Below, piece after piece: positions 12,901 to 24,349 of a stretch of 64,000 nt of DNA; the first letter of the stretch is position 1; each line of letters starts with the position of its first letter. The stretch is from Heliopora coerulea. Its lineage: Eukaryota > Cnidaria > Anthozoa > Scleralcyonacea > Helioporidae. The notes beneath the pieces are model-generated. The model was not told the origin of the DNA and did not search any database. It saw only the letters and a program-made list of their open reading frames with translations. The translations under genes were made by a program, and so were the position numbers. Location of the stretch: assembly GCA_030142905.1 (NCBI GenBank), contig JASJOG010000019.1, positions 186,001 to 250,000 of the forward strand, read 5' to 3'.

Positions 12901-14001
12901 GGAACGTCTTGACTATAATTTCGTTTTTGGTCGGACTCTAAAGGGAAATTAAAGCCTGATTTCCATTAAATCGTTAGAATCGCAAGAATCGCAATCGCAA
13001 TCGCAAAAATCGCAATAATCCTGTATTTGCGATTTAGTCGCTTGAGTCGCAAGAGTCACTTCGATCCACGTTTCCATTAAATCGCAAGGGTCGCGACGAC
13101 TGCTACGACACGATTTTTACGATTCTTGTGACTTAATGGAAACCAGACTTAAGCCAGTCGAGTTATAGAGCTAAGCCTGCCCAATCGCTTCGTTTCAGGT
13201 CGATCTGACTTAGTTTTAAAAGCCAATCTTCCAGCGCTTACAATGAGAATCCTGAAGTTCTACACGGTTGGGTATGTCTTACAAAACAGTCTTCATGTTC
13301 AAATGAATACCATACAGCAAAAATCGTGATGATAACATCACCAACTCAATCATAAAAATCACGTATGAGCGTCGTCAAGAACATGAAAATATGGTGAATA
13401 CTGCACAGTGCTATGGGAACTTGAATAAACATATGAACACAATAGTGATATGGTGCACTGAATTATAGTTGGTACTGACCATAACGGCCGTTCATTGGCA
13501 CGAACCCCTATATATTCAATCTTTCACTTCTAGCCTTTCTTATTAGCCTCTTGGGCAGACCTCTAGTAACAATAAGGAAGAATTTTTACACCGGAAGGGC
13601 GGGTTATCTCCTCGGATACGCCTTTTCGACATTAACTTCCGACTTCGATGAAAAGTCCTATGTTATGTCACGCATATTTTTTAACTTGTGATAATAGCGA
13701 AGGAGATTTTATTAGACTAAGCGCACTAAGCTAAGTGTTTTTCCGAAGTCATGGTGTCTGGGGAGCGGTAGTGAGAGGACTTATCTCATATATATACATA
13801 CTGTGCATGACGTTCGTTCAGAATTTCCTTGACTTCTTTTACTGGAATAAAAACTTTATCTTTGAGAATCAGTCGCGGTGTCGTTGTTGAGGTATTTTTC
13901 TTGGACACTGGCCGATCTGTCGTTTCGTTAAGACTCAAAACCTTTACGTCCTTTATGCTACAACAACTGCTGCTTACCTCAAAAACATTGTAAATCTCCA
14001 T
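9964..14001 (-). CDS. Candidate two-exon gene, function unknown
   Basis: I do not recognise this gene and it is weakly supported. Exon 1 would be 14001..13802. It begins ATG (MEIYNVFE) and ends at a GTATGT donor in phase 2; an earlier GTAAGC donor after MEIYNVFE is an alternative. Its end (VFIPVKEVKEILNERHA) looks protein-like. Exon 2 would be 10261..9964, entering in phase 2 after an AACAG acceptor and ending at TGA. It contains WDYAKKVFGRRTIKDALF and ends SSMLYCMLPV. The joined frame is 165 codons. A third open stretch at about 10,590-10,380 (minus) also looks protein-like (DLDRLKMWASCFVDED) but I could not fit it with good splice sites. It could be a decayed gene or a transposon remnant. 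Confidence 0.28.
10977..11219 (+). CDS. Possible small basic protein ORF with TATA box
   Basis: A TATATAAG motif at 10977-10984 lies 77 bp before an ATG at 11061 preceded by AAAAGAA. The frame from 11061 to the TAG at 11217-11219 encodes 52 residues, starting MASKSGRSRKTIPRH and rich in Arg and Lys. No family is recognised. It could be a chance ORF; the TATA spacing and strongly basic composition are the only support. Confidence 0.2.
   Translation, partial: YISREKDHRTPHKQEQQADQIKASRRKEMASKSGRSRKTIPRHVLLAKYRKPRQYSMRITIVRLSVRQRSVIFKALRITM
11220..12951. other. Intergenic, no gene seen
   Basis: Apart from being crossed by the putative intron of the weak 9,964-14,001 candidate, I see no gene here. 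There are short frames only. Confidence 0.4.
12952..13148. mobile_element. TTA-flanked inverted-repeat element with AATCGCA repeats
   Basis: The left side (TTA, then AAGCCTGATTTCCATTAA) and the right side (CTTAATGGAAACCAGAC, then TTA) form inverted ends with a TTA duplication at both borders. The interior is made of reiterated AATCGCAA and TCGCAA units on the left and their loosely inverted counterparts on the right. TTA duplications are characteristic of PIF/Harbinger elements, so this is likely a non-autonomous member. Confidence 0.5.
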
Positions 14002-14711
14002 CACAATAACGCGGTAAATGTAATTATCTTAATTGCGTCTATATTAGCGTTTATCGGCTCGTTATGAAACAATGATTCTTTGGAATTATCAGCTCAAGGA
14101 GGTGGCCAGTTTTGATCAACATAAAAGGATATTTAAGTTAGCCGCCCTAAAGAAATAGGGCCTCTGTTCGGAGCGTCATTTTCTTGTCTACTTGTTTTTG
14201 GCGGTACAAACGTTTAACTCTTTGGCTGCTGCTAGACATTTCCTACCGCTGATTAAAATATTCCAGCGTTAGCCAAAACAAAATCATTGAAGACGACAGA
14301 AGTGAACTTTGGCTGTCGAAGGGTTAGATTTTTTCTAGCAGCTGTGTTAGTTTGAAATGACAAACCACGTACCTAAGCCACATCTGAAGCAATAGTTCTG
14401 ACAGGGCAAGTTAGTGTCGCTTCCACAGGTATAATACATCCGATCCCATATTATGCATAAACTATTGACTATCAGTGCTGCTATCGTACTAGCATTTAGA
14501 AATGAGCAATCCCAAACTAAGGAATTGCCCCAGCATTTGGTAAACACCCCGTAATGTTGTGAATTCCGAGCTTTGATTCTATCAAGTCAGGACTTGGTCT
14601 GTCGATAATTTTCTCGTCAACTTTTTTCTGTGGTCTACAAACAACACCACGTGATGTTATGAATTCCAAGCTTTTATTCGGGCAACTCAGGACTTGGTCA
14701 GTCAATAGTCT

Positions 14712-14717
14712 TTTATT
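14712..14717 (-). terminator. GPN2 polyadenylation signal (AATAAA)
   Basis: Reading AATAAA on the minus strand, 40 bp beyond the GPN2 stop codon. This is the expected place for a cleavage and polyadenylation signal. Confidence 0.6.
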
Positions 14718-14757
14718 GTTTCAGTGGTCTTGAAACCGAAAAGCATGAAATAGTTTA

Positions 14758-17700
14758 CTATGTAGAAATCAAAGGATACTTGAAGTACTCGAAGTCTGCC
14801 CCAGCAGCATAAGACATCATCTCACTTAGATTGCCTTCCTCATGTTTCCCGCCAAAAACGTATCCGTTCGCCTGGTCGATAATCTTTACCAAAGACAACA
14901 CGCTTTCCTTATCCTAAACGAATACAGTTAAAGGACAAATAGTTTGCAGATGGCAGGATGGCAGAGCAAAATTTCAAGCAAGGGGCTAAGATTCTCGGGA
15001 ACAAGGAAGGCATACTTCCACGGGAAATTTTATCAACTCTTTTCCCACCACCTATGTTCCCGTGACGAGTGAGATTGCCTAGACAACTGATATTGCCTTA
15101 ATAAAACAATAGAGTCCGTCCACGATTGGGAAAGTGTTAACAAGATACTCTTTAACGCTTTTACTACCTGACGTTTCCCGTTGGCGAGGAAAGTCGTCTG
15201 AGATTAGCCACAGTGAAATAATAGAGTCCTTTTCCAGCAGGGTTAAAGGGTTAAAGTAAGAGCTCTGAAATTGCTTATTTCAGCAATAATAAACAAAATT
15301 ATATGACAGCCAACCTGTAAATTTTCAATGCTTTTTAATCTTTCTTATATGTTTTACACTTTCTACACAGACTTCTTTGAAAATAGGGGGGTAAACACCC
15401 CAAGCCCCCGCTCCGTCGTCCTTGGGTACGTAATCAACCCCAGAATCACATATGCAAAAAACAACGTCTGTGTTGGACCAGGTATCTGTGTCTGGGGAGA
15501 ATCTGTATCAGGTCAGATATCTGCGTCAGGTCAGATATCTTTGTTAGACGAGATATCAGTTTTGCTTAGACAATGATAGCAACCCCTGATGACAGCATGA
15601 TGGCTGCCGAGTGCATATAACTACTCGATACATACGTGTTCTCCACACAACTGCTGCAGCCTGCAACAACAGACGCAATAAAGCAATAGCTCTGACAGTA
15701 TAAACTGGCACATGTTTGTACCAATTTTGGAGACATTACGCAACAAACCACGCCATATTTCAACGCAATCTGAGCTCAGTCTCGCAGCGCTACGATGATA
15801 TCATACACTGATCTTTCAGCACTGGTGCACTTTATTGCCGTGTATGTGGTCGCTACAGTTTTCTGAACAGACCTACATTTAGGTCTGGTACAGACCGTGC
15901 GAACTTTTAAGGGTTCCATTAACTCGATAAGACTGCCGCACAAGATTGTTTGTCCTGGCGTATGTAATCTTGTCTGTAGGGCACAATCCCTGCTCACAAT
16001 TCGCTCACCAATATAGGAATACGTCCTGACGAAGCGAACAACTTAATCGCGTACAGCACAACGGCGCCTTAAGCCCCATCTCCACGATGCGATTGCTTTA
16101 TACAATTGTTCGTTCTGATGAATCCGATCAACACATGGGAAGGCGTAAATTGCATTTGCTGGGACGAGCGATCATACAGACAATATAAGACGAGAGGAGC
16201 ATGAGGACCAACACCTGGGGTAAAAGTGAACGCCGCCATTTTGAGTAAATTGGGAGGTAAATTGTTCTTCCCCAGCCCCTTTCGCGTATGTTTCAGAACC
16301 TCAATGTCAAACAACTGATCATTAGGAAATTGTTTCGTGTTTGTTTTCATTAAACACGTAGCAGAAAAACTGCTTTTCTGGGTATTAGTCGGTTATTACT
16401 TTTTCCTTAGTTGTTTTACAATCTTTCTTTTGAAAAAAGACAAACAAAAAGACAAAAGTGAAGTGGCCTTTGACCTCGACTTTAAACTTGTCGTCCGGGC
16501 ATGTTTCTTTTGCTCCCTCATTTTATCCAGTATGGCGGCAATCAATTCCCCCCCCCCGCGGTTGAGTGACATTTAGCTACAATGCCCGCACCAGTTAATA
16601 TATGACTTCGATGCGAACGATTGTACGCGACGCAATTATCATGTTTATAGACCCTTAATAGAAACTGCCCTGTGTTTACAATGACATAGACTAATGATCA
16701 TTCATTTTAAGTTCGGGTCTCTGAAATGGAAAAAAGATTGGATTCCGTCAACCTCACCTGGATATTTAGCGGTGAAAACTTGACCAGGCTATAATCTTCA
16801 ATCACACTGATCAGCGCTTTGTTCAGCTTTTTGAATTTTTTGGTCACTGGATCGTCATGGAGTCGATCAAGAACAAACTTCAGATCCAAGACCTCGGTGT
16901 AAAAATCCAAGTTGAAATCTAGAACAAGAAAATTATATTAATTAGTGGATTCTTTGTCAGCCTTCGAGTGAAGTTTAATAAAAAAACAATTGTGCTATAT
17001 CCAGTTTAGAACACCTTACAACAACAGGGTGTTTTAGCATTTAGGTCTGATAAAGTACATACTGCGCCTATAAATAAGGTGTCTAAAAAGAAACAAAGTT
17101 CCATTTTGGTGACTACGGACAATGTACTATTTGGCTGAAGTTGACTACCTTACTGTACTGCTCAGAAGTAATGCTGTTTCCAGCGTCAAGATACCTTGAG
17201 TTTAGAGCTTCGAAACGTCGACCATATGCATGTAGCTAGCCTCTGTTTATTAAGTTCCCACCAAGCATGTGTAACATAAACAGAATATTTCATGAATTGA
17301 CCTACACTGCTAATGTCAACTACAAAAGTTAACTTGAGCGGGATTCGAACTCTTATCTTCGGATTGCCGGGCCACTGCTCTACCAACTGATCTGTCGAGT
17401 CAACTGGGAGCAGTATGTTCGTTTTATCCAATTTACGCGCACGAGAGATTCTCGCGACAACTTAACGCTCGATATCCGTGAGGATGTGCAGTGTTTCTAT
17501 TCTATCTCAGAATCATCCTCAGGATAACATGAACAGAATAGTTCATGAATTGACCAACACTGCTATTAAATATTCTTCTGGTCATGTTACCCTGAGGATG
17601 ATTCTGAAATAGAAACATGTGTAAAACCAAGATGACTTTTAGAAAACAAACTCTGCATTTTCGTTGGAAATTTTGTTTAATTCTGGATAAAATCATTTCC

Positions 17701-20700
17701 TTTATCAAAAGAGCAGTTAATTAGGAAAGAAATTAACTGTTTCGTATTTTTTACTGTAGCGCAGGTCGCCTTTTCACAATGACCCAAACAAAATATATCT
17801 CTGTCGTAAAGCATAGTTTATCATTTGGATGTAATTGTTGTAATTTGGTCGTCGCCGACTGTTGTAATTGTTGCAAGAACTAAACCCAAATCTACTTGAA
17901 CAATGGTCGAAGACAATAGCTGATATACCTATAGTTACAAATAAATGGAAACTATGCTTAAGAATTGCGGGCAGAAATTATCGCCGATTATCGGCGATTC
18001 TTATAACAAATGTGAACCGAGCATCGACCTCTACAAACGTCAACTGTTATTCCTATGTTTACTTCTCCATTTACTTCAAGCATGTCATGTTAACTAATAT
18101 TAAAACGCATTTTTGCCGTTCAGTGACTTGTCTACAGGAAGAATTAAATAAAGAGCTTCACCACGATGAACACATCAAATCTGAATTGCCAAAAAACCTC
18201 CTTGTTTGTAAAACTGGTTTTCGTCATTGTAGTTTGACTGACCACTACAAAAAAGGAGTTGTTTTTGTTCACTGACATGAAATAAACATGTATCTCCATA
18301 ACACCCCCTTAAGACTCTCAACTTGACAAGAAGTACCCTCCCAACAGGCTTTATAAAAGAACTTTAGTGGCAGATTTTTAAAGGAAACTTACGCCAGGAA
18401 GCTAGAAATACCATCAATGCGTGGGGTAAGGCCAAGTAAAAAGAGAATTAAGTATAAATTTGTCCGCTTGATTTCTTCATTGGGATAAATTATGCCAATT
18501 TTTTCTGGTTTAAGTACACTTACCTAACTTTCCATATTGCTCAATAATATCAATTTTCGACAGGACGTTGACGTGTGGAAGTTCAATTTGAACCATTGTT
18601 GACAGAGACGTTAAAAGAACTGATATAAACTTTGATGGGTCACTGCAATAGTGTGAATCGACCAAGTGCACAGCGGCAAGCTACAAATAGTAAAATGAAT
18701 GGTAGAAGAATTTTATAATTGCAGGATAATTAACCCATGAACCCTCAAGAAAGTCAAAAAAGTCAAAACCTTGCCAAATTCATGGTAACAGTTGTTTGCC
18801 ACATGCACAGGTTTAGAGCTCTGTTGGTCTTTTTCTCAAACTTTGGCAGATTACTCAAATTGATTGGATGCCAGTTTTGGGGGGTCTGAGCGCTTACGAT
18901 TTGACATCACGTACAGAACAAAGGGAAAGCATGGAATGAAATGGAGAAGTGTAGATTGGAGTAGAATGCACAAAGAAATGCAATGGACTAGATAGCCTTG
19001 AAATGAAAAGGAATAGATTAAGTGAAACAGCATGAGATGGAATGCAATTCAATAGAATAGAATAGAACAGAACAGAACTGAATAGGATAGAATAGGATAG
19101 GATAGAATACAATAGGATAGGATAGGATAGGATAGAATAGAACAGAACAGAACAGATTAGAATACAATAGAATAAAAGACTAGACTAAAATACAGTAGGT
19201 CATATTAAATTGAATAAAATAAAATAGAATAGAAAAGAATAGAATAGAATGAAAAAGAATAGAATAGAACAGAACAGAGCAGAGCAGAGTAGAACAGAAG
19301 AGAATAGAATGGCACATAACAGAAACAAATTGAACAGATGAGAATATTCATGGATGCTTTTATGGAAAAAGGAATCAGTCAAATTATTTACACCTTAAGC
19401 ATGGAAATATTTATGTAAGCTCATAACTCATAACTCGGAGTTTACAACAGAAATGGATCCAGCAAAAGTAGTCATAGAGGGCTGATTAGTAGGTGAGCAA
19501 CTCTCTTGAGAAGGGCAAACAGTTTGGGGTTTACCTGTACACCTAACACACAAAAATCCAGCAATGTGAGGGTTTTGGCATCTGAGCATCTTCAGACCTA
19601 CTTAAAAGGCCATGTGAAGTATAAAGATAAGATCAGCAGAAAATCCTTCACAAAATTATAATGATGAACTTCAGAGACCTTCCATATTTTTTTATATTCT
19701 TGTGATATCATTGATTTGTTTTATATGTACAGTAAATAAATTTCAGAATAAAGTTGAAAATATTAAGATTGTTATTATTGTAGCTTGTCTTTTCTTTGAA
19801 CAAGTTGAAGTAGATTTAGGACTGGATTCTTTATAATATTCATAAGATTAAAATGAGTGATTTTCTCCCTCATTTTTTCATTCTTTATCTTATGCAGTGT
19901 GGTAGCAGGATTTCAAAAACATGAAATCCTGGACAAAACAATAGCTTTGAAGAAACTTAAACTGACCTAACCACTTATATATAGAATGTCTAGATTTTCT
20001 TGGATCAGATCTCATGAGGTTGGACTGGATCAAAGAGAGAGGCTCACATCTATGATCAGAGCAGACTTGAATGAAAATTTAAGTCTAACCCCTGAATTTC
20101 ATGCTGTCAATCCAACACATATCTAGTTCAAAAAGTTTGCAAGTAGTTGATGAACCTTGAAAAACTTCATGGGTTATGGGTAACTTTACTTTCAGTATAG
20201 TCATAAATTTTTCAGAGATTCACTAAATACAAAGTTCAAAATTCTTTAGCAACTATCCTTTCAAAAGGATAATATTCTTCAAGGCTATAATTAAACAGAC
20301 TACATGTGGAATTCTTTAGGTGTCTATCAATCTGTTGAAATTCTTCAAAGGCATAGGTTTGTTTAATTGTTTGCTCAATCTATTTGGGATTCTTGAAGGG
20401 TTTAGTAAAATTTCATCAGCTACTTAGGAGAGGCAGTGGTGCACTGATGAGGGCCACATTGCTCTGGGTGGCACTTCCTGGTGGTGGGATTTTCCCTTCT
20501 AATTATGAGAAAAGTTCATTTAATTTATGCATTATCAAAACTTCTAATTTTCTTTCCTTAAATTTAACCTTGATGTTTTATGCTTTTATCAGATTAGTAA
20601 TCAGTACAAGTGGTGCATAAGTGTAAGGACTGTGCATGTAATTTTAAATCTCTTTATCAATTTTTGTACTGGGGATGAGATATATATCTTTGCTATTGCT

Positions 20701-21263
20701 CCAGGTGAAAATTCGCTATTGTACATCTCTTTCTTCAGAGACTCATGTATTCGTCAAAATTTATGGAATTGATTGGGTGTTTATTCCTCATAAAACATGC
20801 ATCCTGGATAATGGCGTCGGTGAAATGTATATCTGGAAGGAAAGAATGTAAGTTCACAAAGACTTACCCTAAAATCCTGTTTTTGCAGTTTCTGTAAAAT
20901 ATTTCTAACGGACTGATGATGGGTGTAAAGTTCCACCTGACCCGGGCAGTCGAACAAGACGTAACAATCCTTAAAGTTCTCCATTAAATTTCCAGTTAAC
21001 CAATCAGAATTCTTTTCCAGATATTCCATGCAATAGATCAGGCCTCCGTTGGGACCTAACTTTAAGTTTTCCATCACATCCGCTAATGTTACGAGGAATG
21101 AAACATCCACATCACATTCATAAGGTAAGAAGTCATTCGCAGGGTCCAAGTTCACAACAGCAATTTTCCGTCCTATTCCTTTCAAAATTTCTTTCATGGC
21201 TTTACAATATGTGCTCTTTCCAGAGCCTGGAGGACCAATAACTACTTGTCCAAATATGGTCAT
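14758..21263 (-). CDS. GPN2: GPN-loop GTPase 2
   Basis: A GPN-loop GTPase needed for assembly or nuclear import of RNA polymerase II and III (known of the family). Four exons give a complete 289-residue protein (human about 310): 21263..20868, 18680..18524, 16918..16758 and 14913..14758, all with GT/AG borders and continuous frame. Visible motifs are the P-loop GPPGSGKS at residues 10-17, the diagnostic GPN tripeptide at 70-72, the DCPGQ switch motif at 105-109, and the SKID base-recognition motif near 173. The C-terminal part carries [17 protein letters not shown]2 rather than GPN1 or GPN3 is chosen from [19 protein letters not shown] and the EVLDL segment. The start is the first ATG, a few residues before the P-loop. 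It is divergent from the small ORF at 21,700. Intron 1 holds a long pentanucleotide repeat and intron 2 a tRNA-derived element. Confidence 0.93.
17180..17610. repeat. tRNA-derived repeat and inverted repeat in GPN2 intron 2
   Basis: On the minus strand, about 17,430-17,335 carries tRNA-like boxes: an A-box-like TCAGTTGGTAGAGCA and a B-box-like GAGTTCGAATCCC. This is the hallmark of a tRNA-derived SINE. Next to it, 17,510-17,610 has inverted arms: AGAATCATCCTCAGGATA on the left is mirrored by ACCCTGAGGATGATTCT on the right, around a CATGAACAGAATAGTTCA core. The motif TTCATGAATTGACC occurs in both parts, and a related fragment is at about 43,630-43,680. It does not look like a functional tRNA gene, because it is embedded in repeat and lacks a clear acceptor stem. 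Confidence 0.5.
19030..19330. repeat. Degenerate pentanucleotide microsatellite in GPN2 intron 1
   Basis: About 300 bp of reiterated AGAAT, AGGAT and AGAAC units on the plus strand (for example GATAGGATAGGATAG and AACAGAACAGAACAG). It produces Phe/Leu/Ser-rich spurious frames on the minus strand. Confidence 0.85.
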
Positions 21264-21699
21264 TTTTTCCTGTTCCTGTTTCCCGAAAACCGCATTGAAA
21301 TTGTAGATATTTAAATACTAAAATTTATGAAAATTCTCGTTGTTGTCCGCCATCTTCGCTTGTACGTTTAGCCGCTGCTCCAACTTGAATCCGCGATACA
21401 CAGATATTAAAAATTGCTACATTAATTTAATTTTATATTTCTATGGTCTTTCTATTTTTTTGTTAAACTGCTCACAAAATGGAGGAAATAGCGTTCCAAA
21501 GCCTCAGAAAATCAAAAATTTCCCTCAGGTGTTTACCCCTGGATCCCTTCTAGATGCGGATTGTCTCTCTATGATTAGCTGGTTCCTAGGCCTCTGTTAG
21601 TATGATTAATGACGTCATAATTTGCGCCGTTATCGACGCATCAGGTGGAGAATCGGTCTTGTACTTTGGTCCTGTGGCTGGATTGAGATTGAATGAAAA
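21264..21699. promoter_or_regulatory. Divergent promoter region, GPN2 and the 21.7-kb ORF, with YY1-like site
   Basis: This 436-bp interval separates the opposed start codons of GPN2 (minus) and the small coiled-coil ORF (plus). At 21347-21356 the plus strand reads CCGCCATCTT, that is AAGATGGCGG on the GPN2 strand, the core of the vertebrate YY1 motif common in TATA-less promoters of housekeeping genes. The same 10-mer occurs at the CSTF2 start codon (42601-42610). Binding is inferred only. Confidence 0.5.
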
Positions 21700-21969
21700 A
21701 TGGAGAACATAATCGACAATATGAACGATCATTTATTGTTTCGAAAGCTTTATGCGAAGATCCAGGCACGCCAAGTTCACGCTGAAAATCGGGTACAGCG
21801 GCTAATGATGGTCGAGAAAGGAGTTAACGCAACTTTTGATGAACGCCTTGAGATAGTTAAGAAAAAGGTCGAAGAGGACAGAGAGAGGGTTCAGAGATTG
21901 GACGAACGTCTAACTGTTTTGGAAAAGAAAGAAGAATCGGCTTCAAAAGGCAAGCTTTATGAAAGCTGA
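21700..21969 (+). CDS. Small coiled-coil protein, unknown function
   Basis: A complete intronless frame of 89 residues, ATG at 21700 and TGA at 21967-21969. I do not recognise the family. The sequence is highly charged, and residues about 25-80 have the heptad-like pattern of a coiled coil (for example RLEIVKKKVEEDRERVQRL and LDERLTVLEKKEES). It has no signal peptide or membrane segment, so it is probably cytosolic or nuclear. Its size and composition resemble small helical subunits of larger complexes, but that is only an impression. The ATG lies a short way inside the divergent promoter shared with GPN2, which favours a real, broadly expressed gene. No clear AATAAA follows closely. Confidence 0.6.
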   Translation: MENIIDNMNDHLLFRKLYAKIQARQVHAENRVQRLMMVEKGVNATFDERLEIVKKKVEEDRERVQRLDERLTVLEKKEESASKGKLYES

Positions 21970-22151
21970 TTCGTTAATGAATTCTAAGAACAAATTTATG
22001 TTTAATTAGCATGCTTCTCAGGATAAATTGGCCGCTACCACGCAACTAACATTCTCAAGTGTGAAAAATGTGCAAAAATGTTGAAGTCAGCTTATTGATA
22101 AGAAAAGCCTGTCAAAAAATGCCCCACTCTGTAACTATAAAATGTGGTGTT

Positions 22152-22325
22152 TGTGGTAGCTTGGTAATTATGTTCTTAATACGCACGTTCTCAAGCTGTT
22201 CTCTCAGAAAAACTTTCCGAGTCCCTGAGTTCTCACCGGCGATCAGAAGGTTACAGGTTCGATTCCCGTCAGGGATTCAGAAAGTTTTTCTGAGAGAACA
22301 GCTTGAGAGCGTGCGTATTCAGAAT
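22152..22325. mobile_element. tRNA-box foldback element with 15-16 bp target duplication
   Basis: Inverted arms (GCACGTTCTCAAGCTGTT on the left, its near-complement AACAGCTTGAGAGCGTGC on the right) enclose a tRNA B-box-like GGTTCGATTCCCGTC. The element is flanked by the direct repeat ATAAAATGTGGTGTT at 22137-22151 and 22326-22340, which reads as a target-site duplication. Two further elements of the same design lie at 58,788-58,963 and 61,523-61,734. Confidence 0.6.
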
Positions 22326-22377
22326 ATAAAATGTGGTGTTCAACACTTAAGCGTCTTATAGTCACCCCCTGTGTAAA

Positions 22378-22535
22378 AATTCTCTATCCGCCCCTGAACG
22401 CGTTATGTTACGCGACTCCGTAACCGTTCGCCTTAACGCAAGAAATTTAGCTCCATATCAATTTATTGATATCTTTCACACTGAACGCGTTGCGCCAACG
22501 CTACAACGGAGACGCGTTCAATGAAAACGAAACCA
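22378..22535. mobile_element. GAACGCGTT inverted-repeat element
   Basis: GAACGCGTTATGTTACGCG on the left and ACGGAGACGCGTTCAATG on the right form imperfect inverted ends, with further GTAACGC-like and GCGTTGCGCC repeats inside. It is probably a short non-autonomous element. No duplicated target site is clear. Confidence 0.35.
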
Positions 22536-22547
22536 TTAAAATAATAT

Positions 22548-22890
22548 TTAAATGAAGAGACGTTCTGTGACCAGAAAGTTTTTATTTCGACGAGCTTTCG
22601 GCCTCTAGACTGTGGTCTTCGACAGGTACTGGACTAATGAAAGATAGCTACCTATATACTAAAGCTTACATCATCAGATAAAAATAGAAATGACTACTAT
22701 ATATAGAATGAAAATAAGGTGATTAGCGGCAGTATGTATAGTAGTCATTTCTATTTTTATCTGATGATGTAACCTTTAGTATATAAATAGCTATCTTTCA
22801 TTAGTCCTGTACCTGTCGAAGACCACAGTCTACTGACCGAAAGCTCGTCGAAATAAAAACTTTCTGATCAGAGAACGTCTCTTCATTTAA
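22548..22890. repeat. Long near-perfect palindrome (about 340 bp)
   Basis: The left arm starts TAAATGAAGAGACGTTCT and the right arm ends AGAACGTCTCTTCATTTA. Between them the CGACGAGCTTTCGG, AGACTGTGGTCTTCGACAGG and AGATAAAAATAGAAATGACT blocks recur inverted, leaving a loop of about 45 bp near 22,700-22,740. Arms are about 145 bp with few mismatches. It contains no coding sequence that I recognise. It is a foldback or MITE-type element or a recent inverted duplication. Confidence 0.75.
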
Positions 22891-23084
22891 AATTATGCCT
22901 TTACCTGACCGCACTTCTTGTATATTTTCTCATTAAAATAATGTCGCGCTAATTTCCCCGTGTCACGGCTTAAGGTTACTGGGTCGCTTTTCGCGTCCGA
23001 AGTGTAAGAGCCTTAAAATTACACAGAATAACATTAAATGACAAGGTGAGGACGAGAAATTTTAAAGGTAGAGCAATGAAGGAA

Positions 23085-24349
23085 GGCTCTCAGAAGGTCG
23101 TATACTGGCTCGTCTACACTATAGATTATTGCCACGACTTGAACCACGATTTGCTGGAAATTCTATCTTCGAGCTGAATGCGATTTGAAATCGTCCAGGT
23201 AAACCTTCTTCAATTTTACTGTGATTAATGCGACGGTCGCCAACTTCGCCTCAATTTTGGTGGCGATTTTATCAATCATGTCGCCAACTATGCAAGAAAT
23301 CTGCTGGTTGTATTTCCTTTGTTGCTTTTTCATTTTGTGACTTACCTGGGTTTCTCCGATTAATGATGATAAAAACATGATGACAACCAGTTCAGAGTCG
23401 GCTAAAAGAAATTTTGAGTCAAATTTCCCGAGAAAATCACAAGGAATTCGAGCATGTATGAAAACGTTGCAAGGAAATTGAAGCCGAATTGCTGTTAGTT
23501 TTACCCTAGCAATATACAGTCCCGGTTAGGTCGGCGATACAAAATTAAATCGTAGCAAATTCACAGCCGAAAACGCCAGTGCCTACAGACCTGACGACAA
23601 AACCTCTTCTTGGCCCGTAATGAAAATTGTAAATTTATGCCTATGGTAAATAAATCCCACCAAACTTAGAAATTAGTCAAGATTAGACTGACTAAAGGTC
23701 AACCGACCAAGCTACGAAAGCAGTCGCGAAAGATGTAGAACATAGCAGGCGGTAGTCCAGGATCTTTACAAGGAGAGTGGCTAACCATCAAAACACGTAC
23801 CAAAGTTCCCACTTTTCAGAGCATAAAATAGTTTTTAAAAGCACTTACCCACGTTTTGCCACTTTTTATTAATAACGATTGTTGAAATTATCTGCCGAAC
23901 CCAATTCAATTCATTTCAAGTCAATTTAGCCAAAAGATTGTGATGTTTAAAAATTGTAAACAAATTTACTGATGTTTAAACATGTTTGGCCGTTGACGCC
24001 ATGCGATGTGATAGTATAACATATATATATGATGTAATGATAGCGAAGTTATTAAATACAGCTGCATGCACAACAAATGGGGGGTGGCTAGCCACCCTAT
24101 CCAACCCCCCGTAGGTCAGCTAGCCCCTGCATGGTAACGCCTCAGGAGTTTAAAAACGTTCATAGGTTTAAAAGCAGTAAGTTTAGAAACGTTCATAAAT
24201 TTAGAAACGTTTATACGTTTAGAGTTTTGAAACGTTCATAAGTATGAGAGTCCGTATGTTCGAAAGGTAAAACGCAACCATATTACAAATATATAGGGAT
24301 TGATTTCAGATTAAAGGCCTTGAATAAGTGTTACGTTTTGTTCTTCTAG
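23085..24349. other. Upstream region of the phase-1 gene, no confident exon
   Basis: The next gene's 5' exons should lie here or further upstream, since its first recovered exon enters in phase 1 with no start codon. I found no convincing signal-peptide exon. A minus-strand stretch at 23,346-23,401 has splice-like borders but no partners. The 23,095-23,330 stretch looks like part of another inverted-repeat element (ATTGCCACGACTTGAACC and a GTCGCCAAC block). Confidence 0.35.

Noticed and set aside
22068..22361. 97-codon plus-strand frame
   Set aside because: It is a translation across the tRNA-box foldback element and its target duplication.
23163..23409. Minus-strand exon 23401..23346 with AG acceptor and GTAAGT donor
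   Set aside because: No partner exons in phase on either side, and the read-through part lies in an inverted-repeat element.
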